A stretch of 64,000 bases of DNA from Oscillospiraceae bacterium (GTDB taxonomy: Bacteria > Bacillota > Clostridia > Oscillospirales > Ruminococcaceae): NCBI GenBank assembly GCA_016298065.1, contig JAEDDN010000003.1, positions 148,293 to 212,292 on the forward strand. The letters run 5' to 3'. Below the pieces are notes generated by a model. The model ran no database searches. It was not told where the DNA came from and was given only the letters and a program-made list of their open reading frames with translations. Of this stretch, positions 50,063-58,040 are shown one piece after another (the stretch's first letter is position 1; each line of letters opens with the position of its first letter). Position numbers and translations under genes: made by a program.

Positions 50063-51109
50063 TTATAAGCTTTTCTTTAAATTTTCTAAATTCTTTGTCA
50101 TAAAATCAAGATATGTAGCGCCGTCGTTTAGCTGTGAGATTGTCACGGTGTGGCAGGAATAAAGCGGTAAAGCTTCGGCGCCTGTTTCAGCGCTTATTCT
50201 GTCAACAATCTCTTTGCTGTCAAACTGGTCGTAGTAAAATACCTTAGCGTTATTTTCCTTAATTTCATTTATTATGTACTGCACCATTTCCTCGCTGTAT
50301 TTTTGTGAAAAGCTGCAATAGGGGATAACGCTTTGGTAATCAATGCCGTATCTTTCGCACATATAGTAAAAAGAAAAATTACCTGCAAAGTAAATTGTGT
50401 CGGTGTAATTTGAATCAAAGGTCTTGCAGTATTCTACCTCGAGATTATCGAGCTTTGCACAGTAGGAATTGTAGTTTGCCGTATAAAAATCGGTGTTTTT
50501 TTCATCGAGCTCACAAAGTGCTTTATATATGTTTTTGCACATACCTTTGCCGTATTTTAACGAGGTCCAAACGTGTGTGTCGTAGTCACCCAGTACGCTT
50601 TCATCAAATAAATCGGTAGAGGACAGATCATCTGCTTCCGATAACTCTAAGAAAACTTTTAGCGGACTTTGTGGGTGAAAGAAAATGTTTTCGTTAATAA
50701 GGTTGCGGTTTTTTCTAAGCGAACAGCCTTTTGAAGCAATAACCGAATAAGGTGCGTTCTTGCCAAGCTCATTTAAAATATCGCTTATCCAGCTTTCTGA
50801 CGGTTCTTTGGTATATATAAATAAATCGCAGTTTGCGATTTTTTCTTTATCCACCTCGGTCATAGTGTGTAAGTGATAATTAGAGCCGGGAATCATCAAA
50901 AGCTCAACATCTACCTTATCGCCTGCAATCTGACGTGTTAAGTCGTATTCTACAAACGATACGGCGACAACCGAGAGCTTATCTTCTGCTTTTGGGGCAG
51001 TATCTTTATTTTGCTGTGCGCTCGAATATATCCTAAAAGCTGTCAAAGCTATTATTATCGCAATTAAAAGCGAGGATAAACTTATGATAATATTTTTTCT
51101 TTTAAGCAT
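50063..51109 (-). CDS. ZnuA-like metal-binding protein (cluster A-1 substrate-binding fold), orphan
   Basis: 348 residues. An N-terminal membrane segment (ISLSSLLIAIIIALTAF) without a lipobox Cys. The ZnuA/TroA fold is seen in VVAVSFVEYDLTRQIAG, MIPGSNYHLHTMTEVDKEKI with a His pair, YDTHVWTSLKYGKGM with a further His, FAGNFSFYYMCERYG and YDQFDSKEIVDRI. It should bind zinc or manganese outside the membrane, but no ABC permease or ATPase is adjacent and the His spacing differs from classic ZnuA, so its role may be sensing or delivery. Followed by DUF4364 upstream on the same strand (31 bases). Confidence 0.83.
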   Translation of the reverse strand: MLKRKNIIISLSSLLIAIIIALTAFRIYSSAQQNKDTAPKAEDKLSVVAVSFVEYDLTRQIAGDKVDVELLMIPGSNYHLHTMTEVDKEKIANCDLFIYTKEPSESWISDILNELGKNAPYSVIASKGCSLRKNRNLINENIFFHPQSPLKVFLELSEADDLSSTDLFDESVLGDYDTHVWTSLKYGKGMCKNIYKALCELDEKNTDFYTANYNSYCAKLDNLEVEYCKTFDSNYTDTIYFAGNFSFYYMCERYGIDYQSVIPYCSFSQKYSEEMVQYIINEIKENNAKVFYYDQFDSKEIVDRISAETGAEALPLYSCHTVTISQLNDGATYLDFMTKNLENLKKSL

Positions 51110-51140
51110 TTAAAAATCTCCTTTTTAAATTCAAGGTATA

Positions 51141-51704
51141 TCAGTCCTTGGTGAGATATTCTATAAATGTGCGGTAAAATTCCAGTGGATTTTTAAGAAA
51201 ATTAGCTTTAACCTTTAGTGCTTGTTCTTCATTCGGAACAAGAAGCTCAAAACGCAAAAGGTCAAAGTCTGTGTCGTGAATTATGCAGTTTACATTGTAT
51301 CCGCCGCTGCAGCTTTTTATTTCGACCTCGTTTTCTCTTTCCTTTTTCATTTTGGCTAAAAGCTCGTTTGCGGTTTCGGTCACTCTGTCTCTTACCGATA
51401 AAGGCAACGCTTTTTTTAATACGGTCGCCGTTTCGACTCCTAACGGATTTAGCGCAAAACATTCGCCGTGTTCGGTGTTTACCGTATAAAGATGCTCGCT
51501 TTCGATAAGGCTTGCAAGAGCCTGAGAAAACATAAAGTAGTTTACAAGGTTTGTAGCCTGAAAAATATAGTTTAAGTCGTCCTTGCTCAAAGGCTCGGAT
51601 ACCGAGTTTAAAATATGGCAAATTAAAATTTTGATTTCACCCTGATTTGTAAACCCTCCGGCAGAAACACCGGCAATAATATTCTCATTATTCACACTAA
51701 TCAC
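51141..51704 (-). CDS. DUF4364 family protein
   Basis: 187 residues. GEIKILICHILNSVSEPLSKDDLNYIF is a winged-helix-like N-terminus (here parts EIKILICHIL and SKDDLNYIF), followed by SQALASLIESEHL and LNPLGVETATVL, then a beta-rich half. DUF4364 is confined mostly to Clostridia and is probably a DNA-binding regulator by fold; the target is unknown. It is directly upstream of the ZnuA-like gene on the same strand, but a regulatory link is only inference. Confidence 0.82.
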   Translation of the reverse strand: MISVNNENIIAGVSAGGFTNQGEIKILICHILNSVSEPLSKDDLNYIFQATNLVNYFMFSQALASLIESEHLYTVNTEHGECFALNPLGVETATVLKKALPLSVRDRVTETANELLAKMKKERENEVEIKSCSGGYNVNCIIHDTDFDLLRFELLVPNEEQALKVKANFLKNPLEFYRTFIEYLTKD

Positions 51705-51897
51705 TCCTTGTCCTTTGGGTTTACATACATAAAATTATAATTACAAATAAAGTGTTTGTCAATCGGCACAGTAGAATAATCTGATATAAAGACAAGGCTA
51801 TATTAGTGCCATTTTGCCAAAAAAATCACTTTTAAATTATCAAAAAGTTATAATTGATAAATTTTTGATAATCTTTTTTAATATTATCTCAAAACAC

Positions 51898-51926
51898 TTG
51901 CAAAAAAGCTGATTATAGTATAGAAT
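51898..51926 (+). promoter_or_regulatory. Promoter of pgk-tpiA-gpmI
   Basis: TTGCAA (51898-51903), 17 bases, TAGAAT (51921-51926). The remaining 280-base gap is AT-rich with no clear operator that I can name. Confidence 0.65.
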
Positions 51927-51986
51927 AATCGTTGGAAATTATTTTAAAAATAAAGTATTCTTAAAAGACTGAAAGGATGAGTTTAA

Positions 51987-53198
51987 ATGGCTTCTCTTAA
52001 CAAAAAAACTATTGAAGACGTTAACGTAGCAGGCAAAAGAGTGCTTGCAAGATGTGACTTTAACGTTCCTCTTAAAGCAGGTGTAATTACCGATGAAAAC
52101 AGAATTGTCGCAGCACTTCCGACAATCAAATATTTAATTGAAAATAACGCAAAGCTTATTCTTTGCTCTCACTTAGGTAAACCTAAAGGCGAGCCAAAGC
52201 CTGAGCTTTCACTCGCACCGGTTGCAAAGAGACTTTCCGAGCTTTTGGGCAAAGAGGTTACCTTTGCGGCTGACGATACAGTTGTAGGCGAAAATGCAAA
52301 AGCAGCAGTTGCCGCTATGAAAGACGGCGACGTAGTATTGCTTCAAAACACAAGATACCGTGCAGAAGAAACCAAAAACGGCGAAAACTTCAGCAAAGAG
52401 CTTGCAAGCCTTTGCGACGTATTTGTAAACGACGCTTTCGGTGCCGCTCACAGAGCGCACTGCTCAACAGTAGGTGTTTCCGAATTTGTAAGCGAGTCCT
52501 GTGTTGGTTACCTTATGGGCAAGGAACTCGAATATCTCGGCAACGCAGTAGAAAATCCAAAGAGACCTTTTGTTACAATTCTCGGCGGAGCTAAGGTTGC
52601 AGACAAATTAAACGTTATCGAAAATCTTTTAAATAAAGCAGACACACTTATCATCGGCGGCGGTATGGCTTATACCTTCTTAGCAGCTAAAGGTCTTGGC
52701 GTAGGTAAATCTCTTCTTGATGAAGAAAAGGTTGATTACTGTAAGTCAATGCTCGAAAAGGCTGAGCAAAAGGGCGTTAAGATTTTACTTCCGGTTGACT
52801 GTGTTGTAGCCAATACTTTCCCTGATCCGATTGACGCTCAGATTGAAGTTGAGGCAGTAAGCGCAGACGCTATTCCTGCAGATAAAATGAGCCTTGATAT
52901 CGGTCCTAAGACAGCAGAGCTTTTCGCTAATGCAGTTAAAACAGCTAAAACAGTTGTTTGGAACGGACCTATGGGAGTATTTGAAAACCCTGTTCTCGCA
53001 AAGGGAACTATCGAAGTTGCCCGTGCATTAGCCGAAACCGACGCTATCACAATCATCGGTGGCGGTGACTCTGCAGCAGCAGTAAACACCTTGGGCTTCG
53101 GCGATAAGATGAGCCATATTTCCACAGGCGGCGGAGCTTCTTTGGAATTCTTAGAAGGTAAAGCTCTTCCGGGAATTGAATGTGTAAACGATAAGTAA
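51987..53198 (+). CDS. pgk: Phosphoglycerate kinase
   Basis: 403 residues. Makes ATP from 1,3-bisphosphoglycerate. Seen: RVLARCDFNVPLKAG at the N-terminus, LCSHLGKPKGEPKPELS, LLQNTRYRAEETKNG, VNDAFGAAHRAHCSTVG, FVTILGGAKVADKLNVI, VVWNGPMGVFENP, and GGGDSAAAV with STGGGASLEFLEG near the end. First gene of a glycolytic operon; gapA is not next to it. GAAAGGATG-like site before the ATG. Confidence 0.98.
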   Translation: MASLNKKTIEDVNVAGKRVLARCDFNVPLKAGVITDENRIVAALPTIKYLIENNAKLILCSHLGKPKGEPKPELSLAPVAKRLSELLGKEVTFAADDTVVGENAKAAVAAMKDGDVVLLQNTRYRAEETKNGENFSKELASLCDVFVNDAFGAAHRAHCSTVGVSEFVSESCVGYLMGKELEYLGNAVENPKRPFVTILGGAKVADKLNVIENLLNKADTLIIGGGMAYTFLAAKGLGVGKSLLDEEKVDYCKSMLEKAEQKGVKILLPVDCVVANTFPDPIDAQIEVEAVSADAIPADKMSLDIGPKTAELFANAVKTAKTVVWNGPMGVFENPVLAKGTIEVARALAETDAITIIGGGDSAAAVNTLGFGDKMSHISTGGGASLEFLEGKALPGIECVNDK

Positions 53199-53204
53199 TA
53201 AAAG

Positions 53205-53224
53205 GGGCAGGATTTATCCTGCCC
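53205..53224 (+). repeat. Intercistronic inverted repeat pgk-tpiA
   Basis: GGGCAGGAT-TT-ATCCTGCCC with no T run after it. More likely an RNA-stabilising or processing hairpin, or a leaky terminator, than a full stop. Confidence 0.6.
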
Positions 53225-53266
53225 TCTATATATGAATAAAATATTTAAAAAAGAGGTTTGAGTAAT

Positions 53267-54037
53267 ATGAATAAAGCATTGAGAAAAGCAGTTATCGCAG
53301 GCAACTGGAAAATGAACAACACCCGCCCCGAAACAAAGGCTTTAATAGAAAGCCTTAAAGGTAAGGTTGCAAATGCAGGTTGCGACGTTGTACTTTGCGT
53401 ACCGTTTACAAATCTTGAAACAGCTATAAATGCCGCTAAGGGCAGTAACATTAAAATCGGCGCACAAAATGTACACTTTGCAAAATCAGGTGCGTTCACA
53501 GGTGAAATTTCTGCCGATATGTTAGTGGAAATGGGCGCAGAATATGTGGTTGTAGGTCACAGCGAAAGAAGACAGTACTTCGGTGAAACCGACGAAACCG
53601 TAAACAAGAGAAGTATTGCTGCTATTGAAGCAGGTCTTACTGCTATTATCTGCGTAGGCGAAATGTTAGAGGACAGAGAAAACGGCATTACAGACGAGCT
53701 TGTTGCAATGCAGACAAAGATTGCCTTAAAGGGAATAGAAAAAGATAAATTGCAAAAGGTTATCATAGCATACGAGCCGGTTTGGGCTATCGGTACGGGT
53801 AAAACCGCTACCGCCGAGCAGGCAAACGAAGTATGCTCTGTAATAAGAAAAACCGTGGCTAAGCTTTATGATGAAGCTGCAGCTGACGCTCTTACAATTC
53901 AGTACGGCGGCTCAATGAACGCTACCAATGCAGCAGAGCTCTTGGCACAAGAGGATGTTGACGGCGGACTTATCGGCGGAGCTTCTTTAAAGGCAGACGA
54001 CTTTGCAGTAATAGTTGACGCTGCTACAAAAGGCTAA
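53267..54037 (+). CDS. tpiA: Triosephosphate isomerase
   Basis: 256 residues from the ATG at 53267; an in-frame TTG at 53258 is too close to the AGAGG site. Converts dihydroxyacetone phosphate and glyceraldehyde 3-phosphate. Seen: AGNWKMNNTRPE (catalytic Lys, Asn), VVGHSERRQYFGE (catalytic His), IAYEPVWAIGTGKTA (catalytic Glu and loop 6), YGGSMNATNA and GGASLKADDF. Middle gene between pgk and gpmI. Confidence 0.97.
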   Translation: MNKALRKAVIAGNWKMNNTRPETKALIESLKGKVANAGCDVVLCVPFTNLETAINAAKGSNIKIGAQNVHFAKSGAFTGEISADMLVEMGAEYVVVGHSERRQYFGETDETVNKRSIAAIEAGLTAIICVGEMLEDRENGITDELVAMQTKIALKGIEKDKLQKVIIAYEPVWAIGTGKTATAEQANEVCSVIRKTVAKLYDEAAADALTIQYGGSMNATNAAELLAQEDVDGGLIGGASLKADDFAVIVDAATKG

Positions 54038-54048
54038 TAAAAATATTT

Positions 54049-54074
54049 GCGGAGGATAAATTTTTACCCTCTGC
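54049..54074 (+). repeat. Intercistronic inverted repeat tpiA-gpmI
   Basis: GCGGAGG-TAAA / TTTA-CCTCTGC with one mismatch and one G-U pair, 12 positions long. It may shape relative expression of tpiA and gpmI; inference only. Confidence 0.5.
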
Positions 54075-54138
54075 ATTTATTGTTTGCACCGCAAACTTAA
54101 ATCAGTGTATTTCGGTGCAGTTTTAGGAGGTTATTTTA

Positions 54139-55653
54139 ATGAAAAAACCATTGGCTTTAATTATTTTAGACGGCTTCGGATATAATCCGTCCGATTACGG
54201 AAACGCTATTACAGCGGCAAATACACCGAACATAGATAAGCTTATGGCACAAAATCCGTATACTTATATAGGTGCGTCGGGCTTAAACGTAGGACTTCCC
54301 GACGGACAGATGGGTAACTCCGAAGTAGGTCACACAAATATAGGCGCAGGCAGAGTAGTATACCAAGAGCTTACCCGTATTACAAAAGCAATAAATGACG
54401 GCGACTTTTTTGAAAATGAAGCACTTAAAAATGCTATAGCAAACTGCAAGCAAAATTCGAGCGCACTTCACCTTATGGGACTTTTATCCGACGGAGGCGT
54501 ACACAGCCACAACGAGCATTTGTACGGACTTTTGTCGCTCGCAAAAAAATCGGGACTTGATAAGGTATACGTTCACTGTTTTATGGACGGACGTGACGTA
54601 CCTCCGTCATCAGGTAAAGATTTTATTGAGCAGTTAGAAGCTAAAATGAGCGAAATCGGCATAGGTAAGATAGCCACCGTAATGGGCAGATATTATGCTA
54701 TGGACAGAGATAACCGCTGGGAAAGAGTAGTTAAGGCTTATGAGGCTATAGCTCTTAATAAGGGTGAAAGAAGTCAAACTGCCGTATCCGCTATGGAAAA
54801 ATCTTATGCAGACGGCGTAACGGACGAGTTTGTAATTCCTACCGTTATCGGCGAGGGAGCTACAGTTAATGCACACGACAGCATTATAATGTTTAACTTC
54901 CGCCCCGACAGAGCAAGAGAAATCACAAGAACCTTCGTAGACGATGATTTTAACGGCTTTGAAAGAGAAAAAGGCAGAATACCGGTAACTTACGTTTGTA
55001 TGACTCAATACGACGCTACAATGCCTAATGTTGAGGTTGCGTTTAAGCCTCAGTCACTCAAAAACACCTTTGGCGAATACATAAGCGATAACGGTCTTAC
55101 TCAGCTTAGAATTGCCGAAACGGAAAAATATGCTCACGTTACATTTTTCTTTAACGGCGGCGTTGAAGCTACCTTTAAGGGCGAAGACAGAGCGCTTATA
55201 AATTCTCCTAAGGTTGCAACCTATGACTTACAACCCGAGATGAGCGCTTATGAGGTATGCGACGAGGTTGTAAAGAGAATAAATTCCGATAAATACGACG
55301 TTATTATCTTAAACTACGCTAACTGCGATATGGTAGGTCATACCGGTGTGTTTGACGCCGCTAAAAAGGCAGTTGAAGCAGTTGATACCTGTGTTGGCAA
55401 AACAGTTGACGCTATACTTCAAAAAGGCGGTGTAGCTCTTATTACAGCCGACCACGGAAACGCCGACCAGATGTATGAGCCTGACGGTTCGCCGTTTACA
55501 GCACATACTACAAACCCCGTTCCGTTTGTCGTTGTAGGAAAAGAGTGCGAACTTAGAGAAAATGCAAGACTTGCAGATATCGCACCTACTATGTTAAAGA
55601 TTTTAGGTCTTAAACAGCCGGCTGAAATGGACGGAGAATCAATTATTAAGTAA
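54139..55653 (+). CDS. gpmI: 2,3-bisphosphoglycerate-independent phosphoglycerate mutase
   Basis: 504 residues, a manganese-dependent alkaline-phosphatase-fold enzyme that interconverts 3- and 2-phosphoglycerate. Seen: LIILDGFGYNPS with the first metal Asp, DGQMGNSEVGHTNIGAG with the phosphorylated Ser (about residue 62), CFMDGRDVPPSSG, MGRYYAMDRDNRWER, NFRPDRAREITR, NYANCDMVGHTGVF and TADHGNADQM. AGGAGG start. Manganese- and pH-sensitive forms of this enzyme are typical of spore formers. Last gene of the glycolytic run. Confidence 0.97.
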   Translation: MKKPLALIILDGFGYNPSDYGNAITAANTPNIDKLMAQNPYTYIGASGLNVGLPDGQMGNSEVGHTNIGAGRVVYQELTRITKAINDGDFFENEALKNAIANCKQNSSALHLMGLLSDGGVHSHNEHLYGLLSLAKKSGLDKVYVHCFMDGRDVPPSSGKDFIEQLEAKMSEIGIGKIATVMGRYYAMDRDNRWERVVKAYEAIALNKGERSQTAVSAMEKSYADGVTDEFVIPTVIGEGATVNAHDSIIMFNFRPDRAREITRTFVDDDFNGFEREKGRIPVTYVCMTQYDATMPNVEVAFKPQSLKNTFGEYISDNGLTQLRIAETEKYAHVTFFFNGGVEATFKGEDRALINSPKVATYDLQPEMSAYEVCDEVVKRINSDKYDVIILNYANCDMVGHTGVFDAAKKAVEAVDTCVGKTVDAILQKGGVALITADHGNADQMYEPDGSPFTAHTTNPVPFVVVGKECELRENARLADIAPTMLKILGLKQPAEMDGESIIK

Positions 55654-55668
55654 TAAAGCTTATTTTTG

Positions 55669-55697
55669 TTGACAAAATAAAAATAATGTGATATTAT
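55669..55697 (+). promoter_or_regulatory. Promoter of the rimP-nusA-infB operon
   Basis: TTGACA (55669-55674), 17 bases, TATTAT (55692-55697). Confidence 0.85.
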
Positions 55698-55726
55698 ATA
55701 TTATAGTTATTGAATACGATTAAGTA

Positions 55727-55752
55727 AAAGACTGGGTTTTGCCCGGTCTTTT
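55727..55752 (+). terminator. Terminator-like hairpin in the rimP leader
   Basis: AAAGACTGGG / CCCGGTCTTTT (one G-U) followed by TTTGTTT, about 25 bases after the predicted transcript start and 47 before rimP. Its place between promoter and first gene suggests attenuation, possibly feedback by NusA, which is encoded in this operon (inference). Confidence 0.65.
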
Positions 55753-55798
55753 GTTTATATTATTTAGTTATTAAAAAAGAATAGGAGTTTTAAGCTTA

Positions 55799-56290
55799 AT
55801 GAAAGGTGACAAGAAAAAAAGCACTGTCGAACTTTTAGAAGAGGTCGCTGCCCCGATAGCCGAGCAATACGGCGTGTATTTGTGGGACGTTCGCTTTGAA
55901 AAAGAGGGCGCCTCGTGGTTTGCGAGAATAATTATCGACACCGATAAAGAGGGCGGGATAACGCTTGATGACTGTGCCGACGTAAGTCGTGCAATAAGCG
56001 ACATTTTAGACGAGCGTGACTTTATCGAACAAAGCTATTATCTCGAAGTATCTTCTCCCGGTATAATGAGGGAACTTAGAAAAGCAGAGCACTTTGAGTG
56101 CTGTATAGGCGATGAGATTTTAGTAAAGCTTATAAGACCGATTGACAATGTGAGAGAATTTTGCGGTGTGCTTAAAAGCTATTCAGGCGGTAAGTTTATA
56201 TTAGAAGTCGATGACAGAGAGCTTGAATTTGAACAAAAGGCGTGTTCTTATGTAAAGCTCAATGATGATATAGATATGAGTAATTTATAA
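55799..56290 (+). CDS. rimP: Ribosome maturation factor RimP
   Basis: 163 residues. Needed for assembly of the 30S subunit. Seen: N-terminal alpha/beta domain (LWDVRFEKEGASWFARIIID, GGITLDDCADVSRAISDILD) with the conserved YYLEVSSPGIMRELRKAEHF around residues 80-99 (split here; SSPG is the hallmark), and a C-terminal SH3-like domain (GVLKSYSGGKFIL). First gene of the canonical Firmicute rimP-nusA-rnpM-ylxQ-infB operon. Confidence 0.95.
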   Translation: MKGDKKKSTVELLEEVAAPIAEQYGVYLWDVRFEKEGASWFARIIIDTDKEGGITLDDCADVSRAISDILDERDFIEQSYYLEVSSPGIMRELRKAEHFECCIGDEILVKLIRPIDNVREFCGVLKSYSGGKFILEVDDRELEFEQKACSYVKLNDDIDMSNL

Positions 56291-56315
56291 TTTATTGAAG
56301 GGAATGGTAATAAAA

Positions 56316-57371
56316 ATGAATAACGATTTTTTTGACGCTTTAACTTTATTGCAGGAGGAAAAAGGCATACCTGCCGAAAGCGTGCTTGATAACATTAAAA
56401 ATGCCATAAGCGTTGCAGTAAAAAAATATTACAACGTAGGCGACGAAAACATTGACGTTGACATAAACGTTGAGGACAAAAAATTCAAGGTATCTTTATT
56501 TAAAGAGGTTGTCGAAGAGGTAGAAAATCCTTATACACAAATAAGCCTTGAAGATGCATACGCTAAGAATAAGAGAATGAAAATAGGCTCTAAGTTTACA
56601 ATTAAGCTTGATACAAAGCAAATCGGAAGAATTGCCGCACAGTCTGGTAAAAACCTTATACATCAGGCAATTAACGACGCAGTAAAAGAACAGGTTATGG
56701 AGCAGTATCAGTCAAAATTAAATGAAGCGCTTCCTGCAGTGGTTCAAAAGATAGACCCTCGCACAGGCAACGCTACAATCGAAATTGACAAAAGCGAGGC
56801 AATTCTCTTTAAGAATGAGCAAATTCCGGGCGAAGTGCTTTATGAAGGAGACAGAATCAAGGTTTATATAAGCGACATAGTAAGCAATGAAAGACGTTGT
56901 TCTGTTAAGGTTTCGAGAACCCACAAGGATTTGGTAAAGAGACTTTTTGAACAAGAGGTTCCGGAAATATTTGACGGCGACGTAGAGGTTAAGTCTATCT
57001 CCCGTGAAGCAGGCTCCAGAACAAAAATTGCCGTTTACTCAAAGGACGAGAACATAGACCCTGTAGGCGCATGCATAGGTCCTAAGGGTATGAGAGTTGC
57101 AAACATAGTAAACGAATTAAACGGCGAAAAGATAGATGTTGTAAGATATAGCGAAGATCCTACTGAATTTATTGCTCAGGCTTTAAGCCCTGCGGACGTT
57201 TTATCGGTTGAAATTTTAGACGAAGAAAATAATGTTTGTCAGGTAACAGTTCCTGATAATCAGCTTTCGCTTGCCATAGGAAACAAAGGTCAAAACGCAA
57301 AGCTTGCGGCAAGACTTACAGGCTTTAAGATAGACATAAAGCCGGAAAGCGGAATTATAGTTACAAAGTAA
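56316..57371 (+). CDS. nusA: Transcription termination/antitermination factor NusA
   Basis: 351 residues from the ATG at 56316 (MNNDFFDAL), the usual N-terminus; starts at 56295 (TTG) and 56304 (ATG) are in frame but closer to or inside the GAAGGG site. NTD, then S1 domain (GEVLYEGDRIKVYISDI), KH1 (GACIGPKGMRVANIVNEL) and KH2 (AIGNKGQNAKLAARLTGF). The acidic repeat end seen in proteobacteria is absent, as usual in Firmicutes. Binds elongating RNA polymerase and RNA hairpins. Confidence 0.96.
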   Translation: MNNDFFDALTLLQEEKGIPAESVLDNIKNAISVAVKKYYNVGDENIDVDINVEDKKFKVSLFKEVVEEVENPYTQISLEDAYAKNKRMKIGSKFTIKLDTKQIGRIAAQSGKNLIHQAINDAVKEQVMEQYQSKLNEALPAVVQKIDPRTGNATIEIDKSEAILFKNEQIPGEVLYEGDRIKVYISDIVSNERRCSVKVSRTHKDLVKRLFEQEVPEIFDGDVEVKSISREAGSRTKIAVYSKDENIDPVGACIGPKGMRVANIVNELNGEKIDVVRYSEDPTEFIAQALSPADVLSVEILDEENNVCQVTVPDNQLSLAIGNKGQNAKLAARLTGFKIDIKPESGIIVTK

Positions 57372-57411
57372 AAGCCGTAAAAACGGATTTTAAATAAGTT
57401 AAGGTGATAAA

Positions 57412-57690
57412 ATGCATACCAGAAAAATTCCTATGAGAAAATGCTTAGGCTGTTCACAGATGAAGCAAAAGCGTGAGCTTATAAGAGTGGTTAAAAATAA
57501 AGAGGGCGAAATCTCCTTAGACAAAACAGGTAAAAAAGCAGGCAGAGGCGCATACATTTGCGACGACTTAGAATGCTTAAAAAATGCCAGAAAAAATAAG
57601 GGGCTTGAACGTGCCTTTAGCTGTAAAATTCCCGATGAGATTTATGACGCACTCGAAATGTCCATGCAAGAGGAAAATGAGGATGAATGA
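57412..57690 (+). CDS. rnpM: RNase P modulator RnpM (YlxR, DUF448)
   Basis: 92 residues. Seen: the YlxR signature PMRKCLGCSQMKQKRELIRVV (Cys pair about residues 11-14), GRGAYICDDLECL (second Cys pair) and a C-terminal acidic tail. In Bacillus YlxR binds RNase P RNA and lowers its activity. ATG start after AAGGTG. The stop overlaps the next start by 8 bases, so translation is coupled. Confidence 0.93.
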   Translation: MHTRKIPMRKCLGCSQMKQKRELIRVVKNKEGEISLDKTGKKAGRGAYICDDLECLKNARKNKGLERAFSCKIPDEIYDALEMSMQEENEDE

Positions 57691-57994
57691 AAAAATCATA
57701 AATAACATTACCTTTTTAAAAAAGATGGGGAAGCTTGCCTTGGGTTTTGATATGGTAAAAGAAGCTGTGTATGAGGGCGAAGTTTACCTTGTACTTTTGG
57801 CAAAGGATTTATCCGAAAAAACAAAAAGTCAAGTAGAGTTTCTTTGTGAAAATTATAAGGTAAACGTAAGACAAACCGATATTTCTCTCGATGAATTTTG
57901 GCACCTTATAGGAAAAAGATGCGGTGTTTTGGGGGTTATGAATAAGCCCTTTGCCGATAAGCTTACTACTCTTATTGACGAGTATACTTCATAA
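57683..57994 (+). CDS. ylxQ: L7Ae-family ribosomal-type protein YlxQ
   Basis: 103 residues from the ATG at 57683 (AAGAGG nine bases upstream), overlapping rnpM; a longer frame from 57584 has a non-homologous N-terminus. L7Ae/L30e fold RNA-binding protein: NNITFLKKMGKLALGFDMV, YLVLLAKDLSEKTKSQVEFL, and GKRCGVLGVMNKPFADKL. It should bind kink-turn RNA. Usually found exactly here, before infB. Confidence 0.92.
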   Translation: MNEKIINNITFLKKMGKLALGFDMVKEAVYEGEVYLVLLAKDLSEKTKSQVEFLCENYKVNVRQTDISLDEFWHLIGKRCGVLGVMNKPFADKLTTLIDEYTS

Positions 57995-58040
57995 GCCTTA
58001 ACGGTTTTATTTATATTAAGTGGAAAACGGAGGTCAACAG

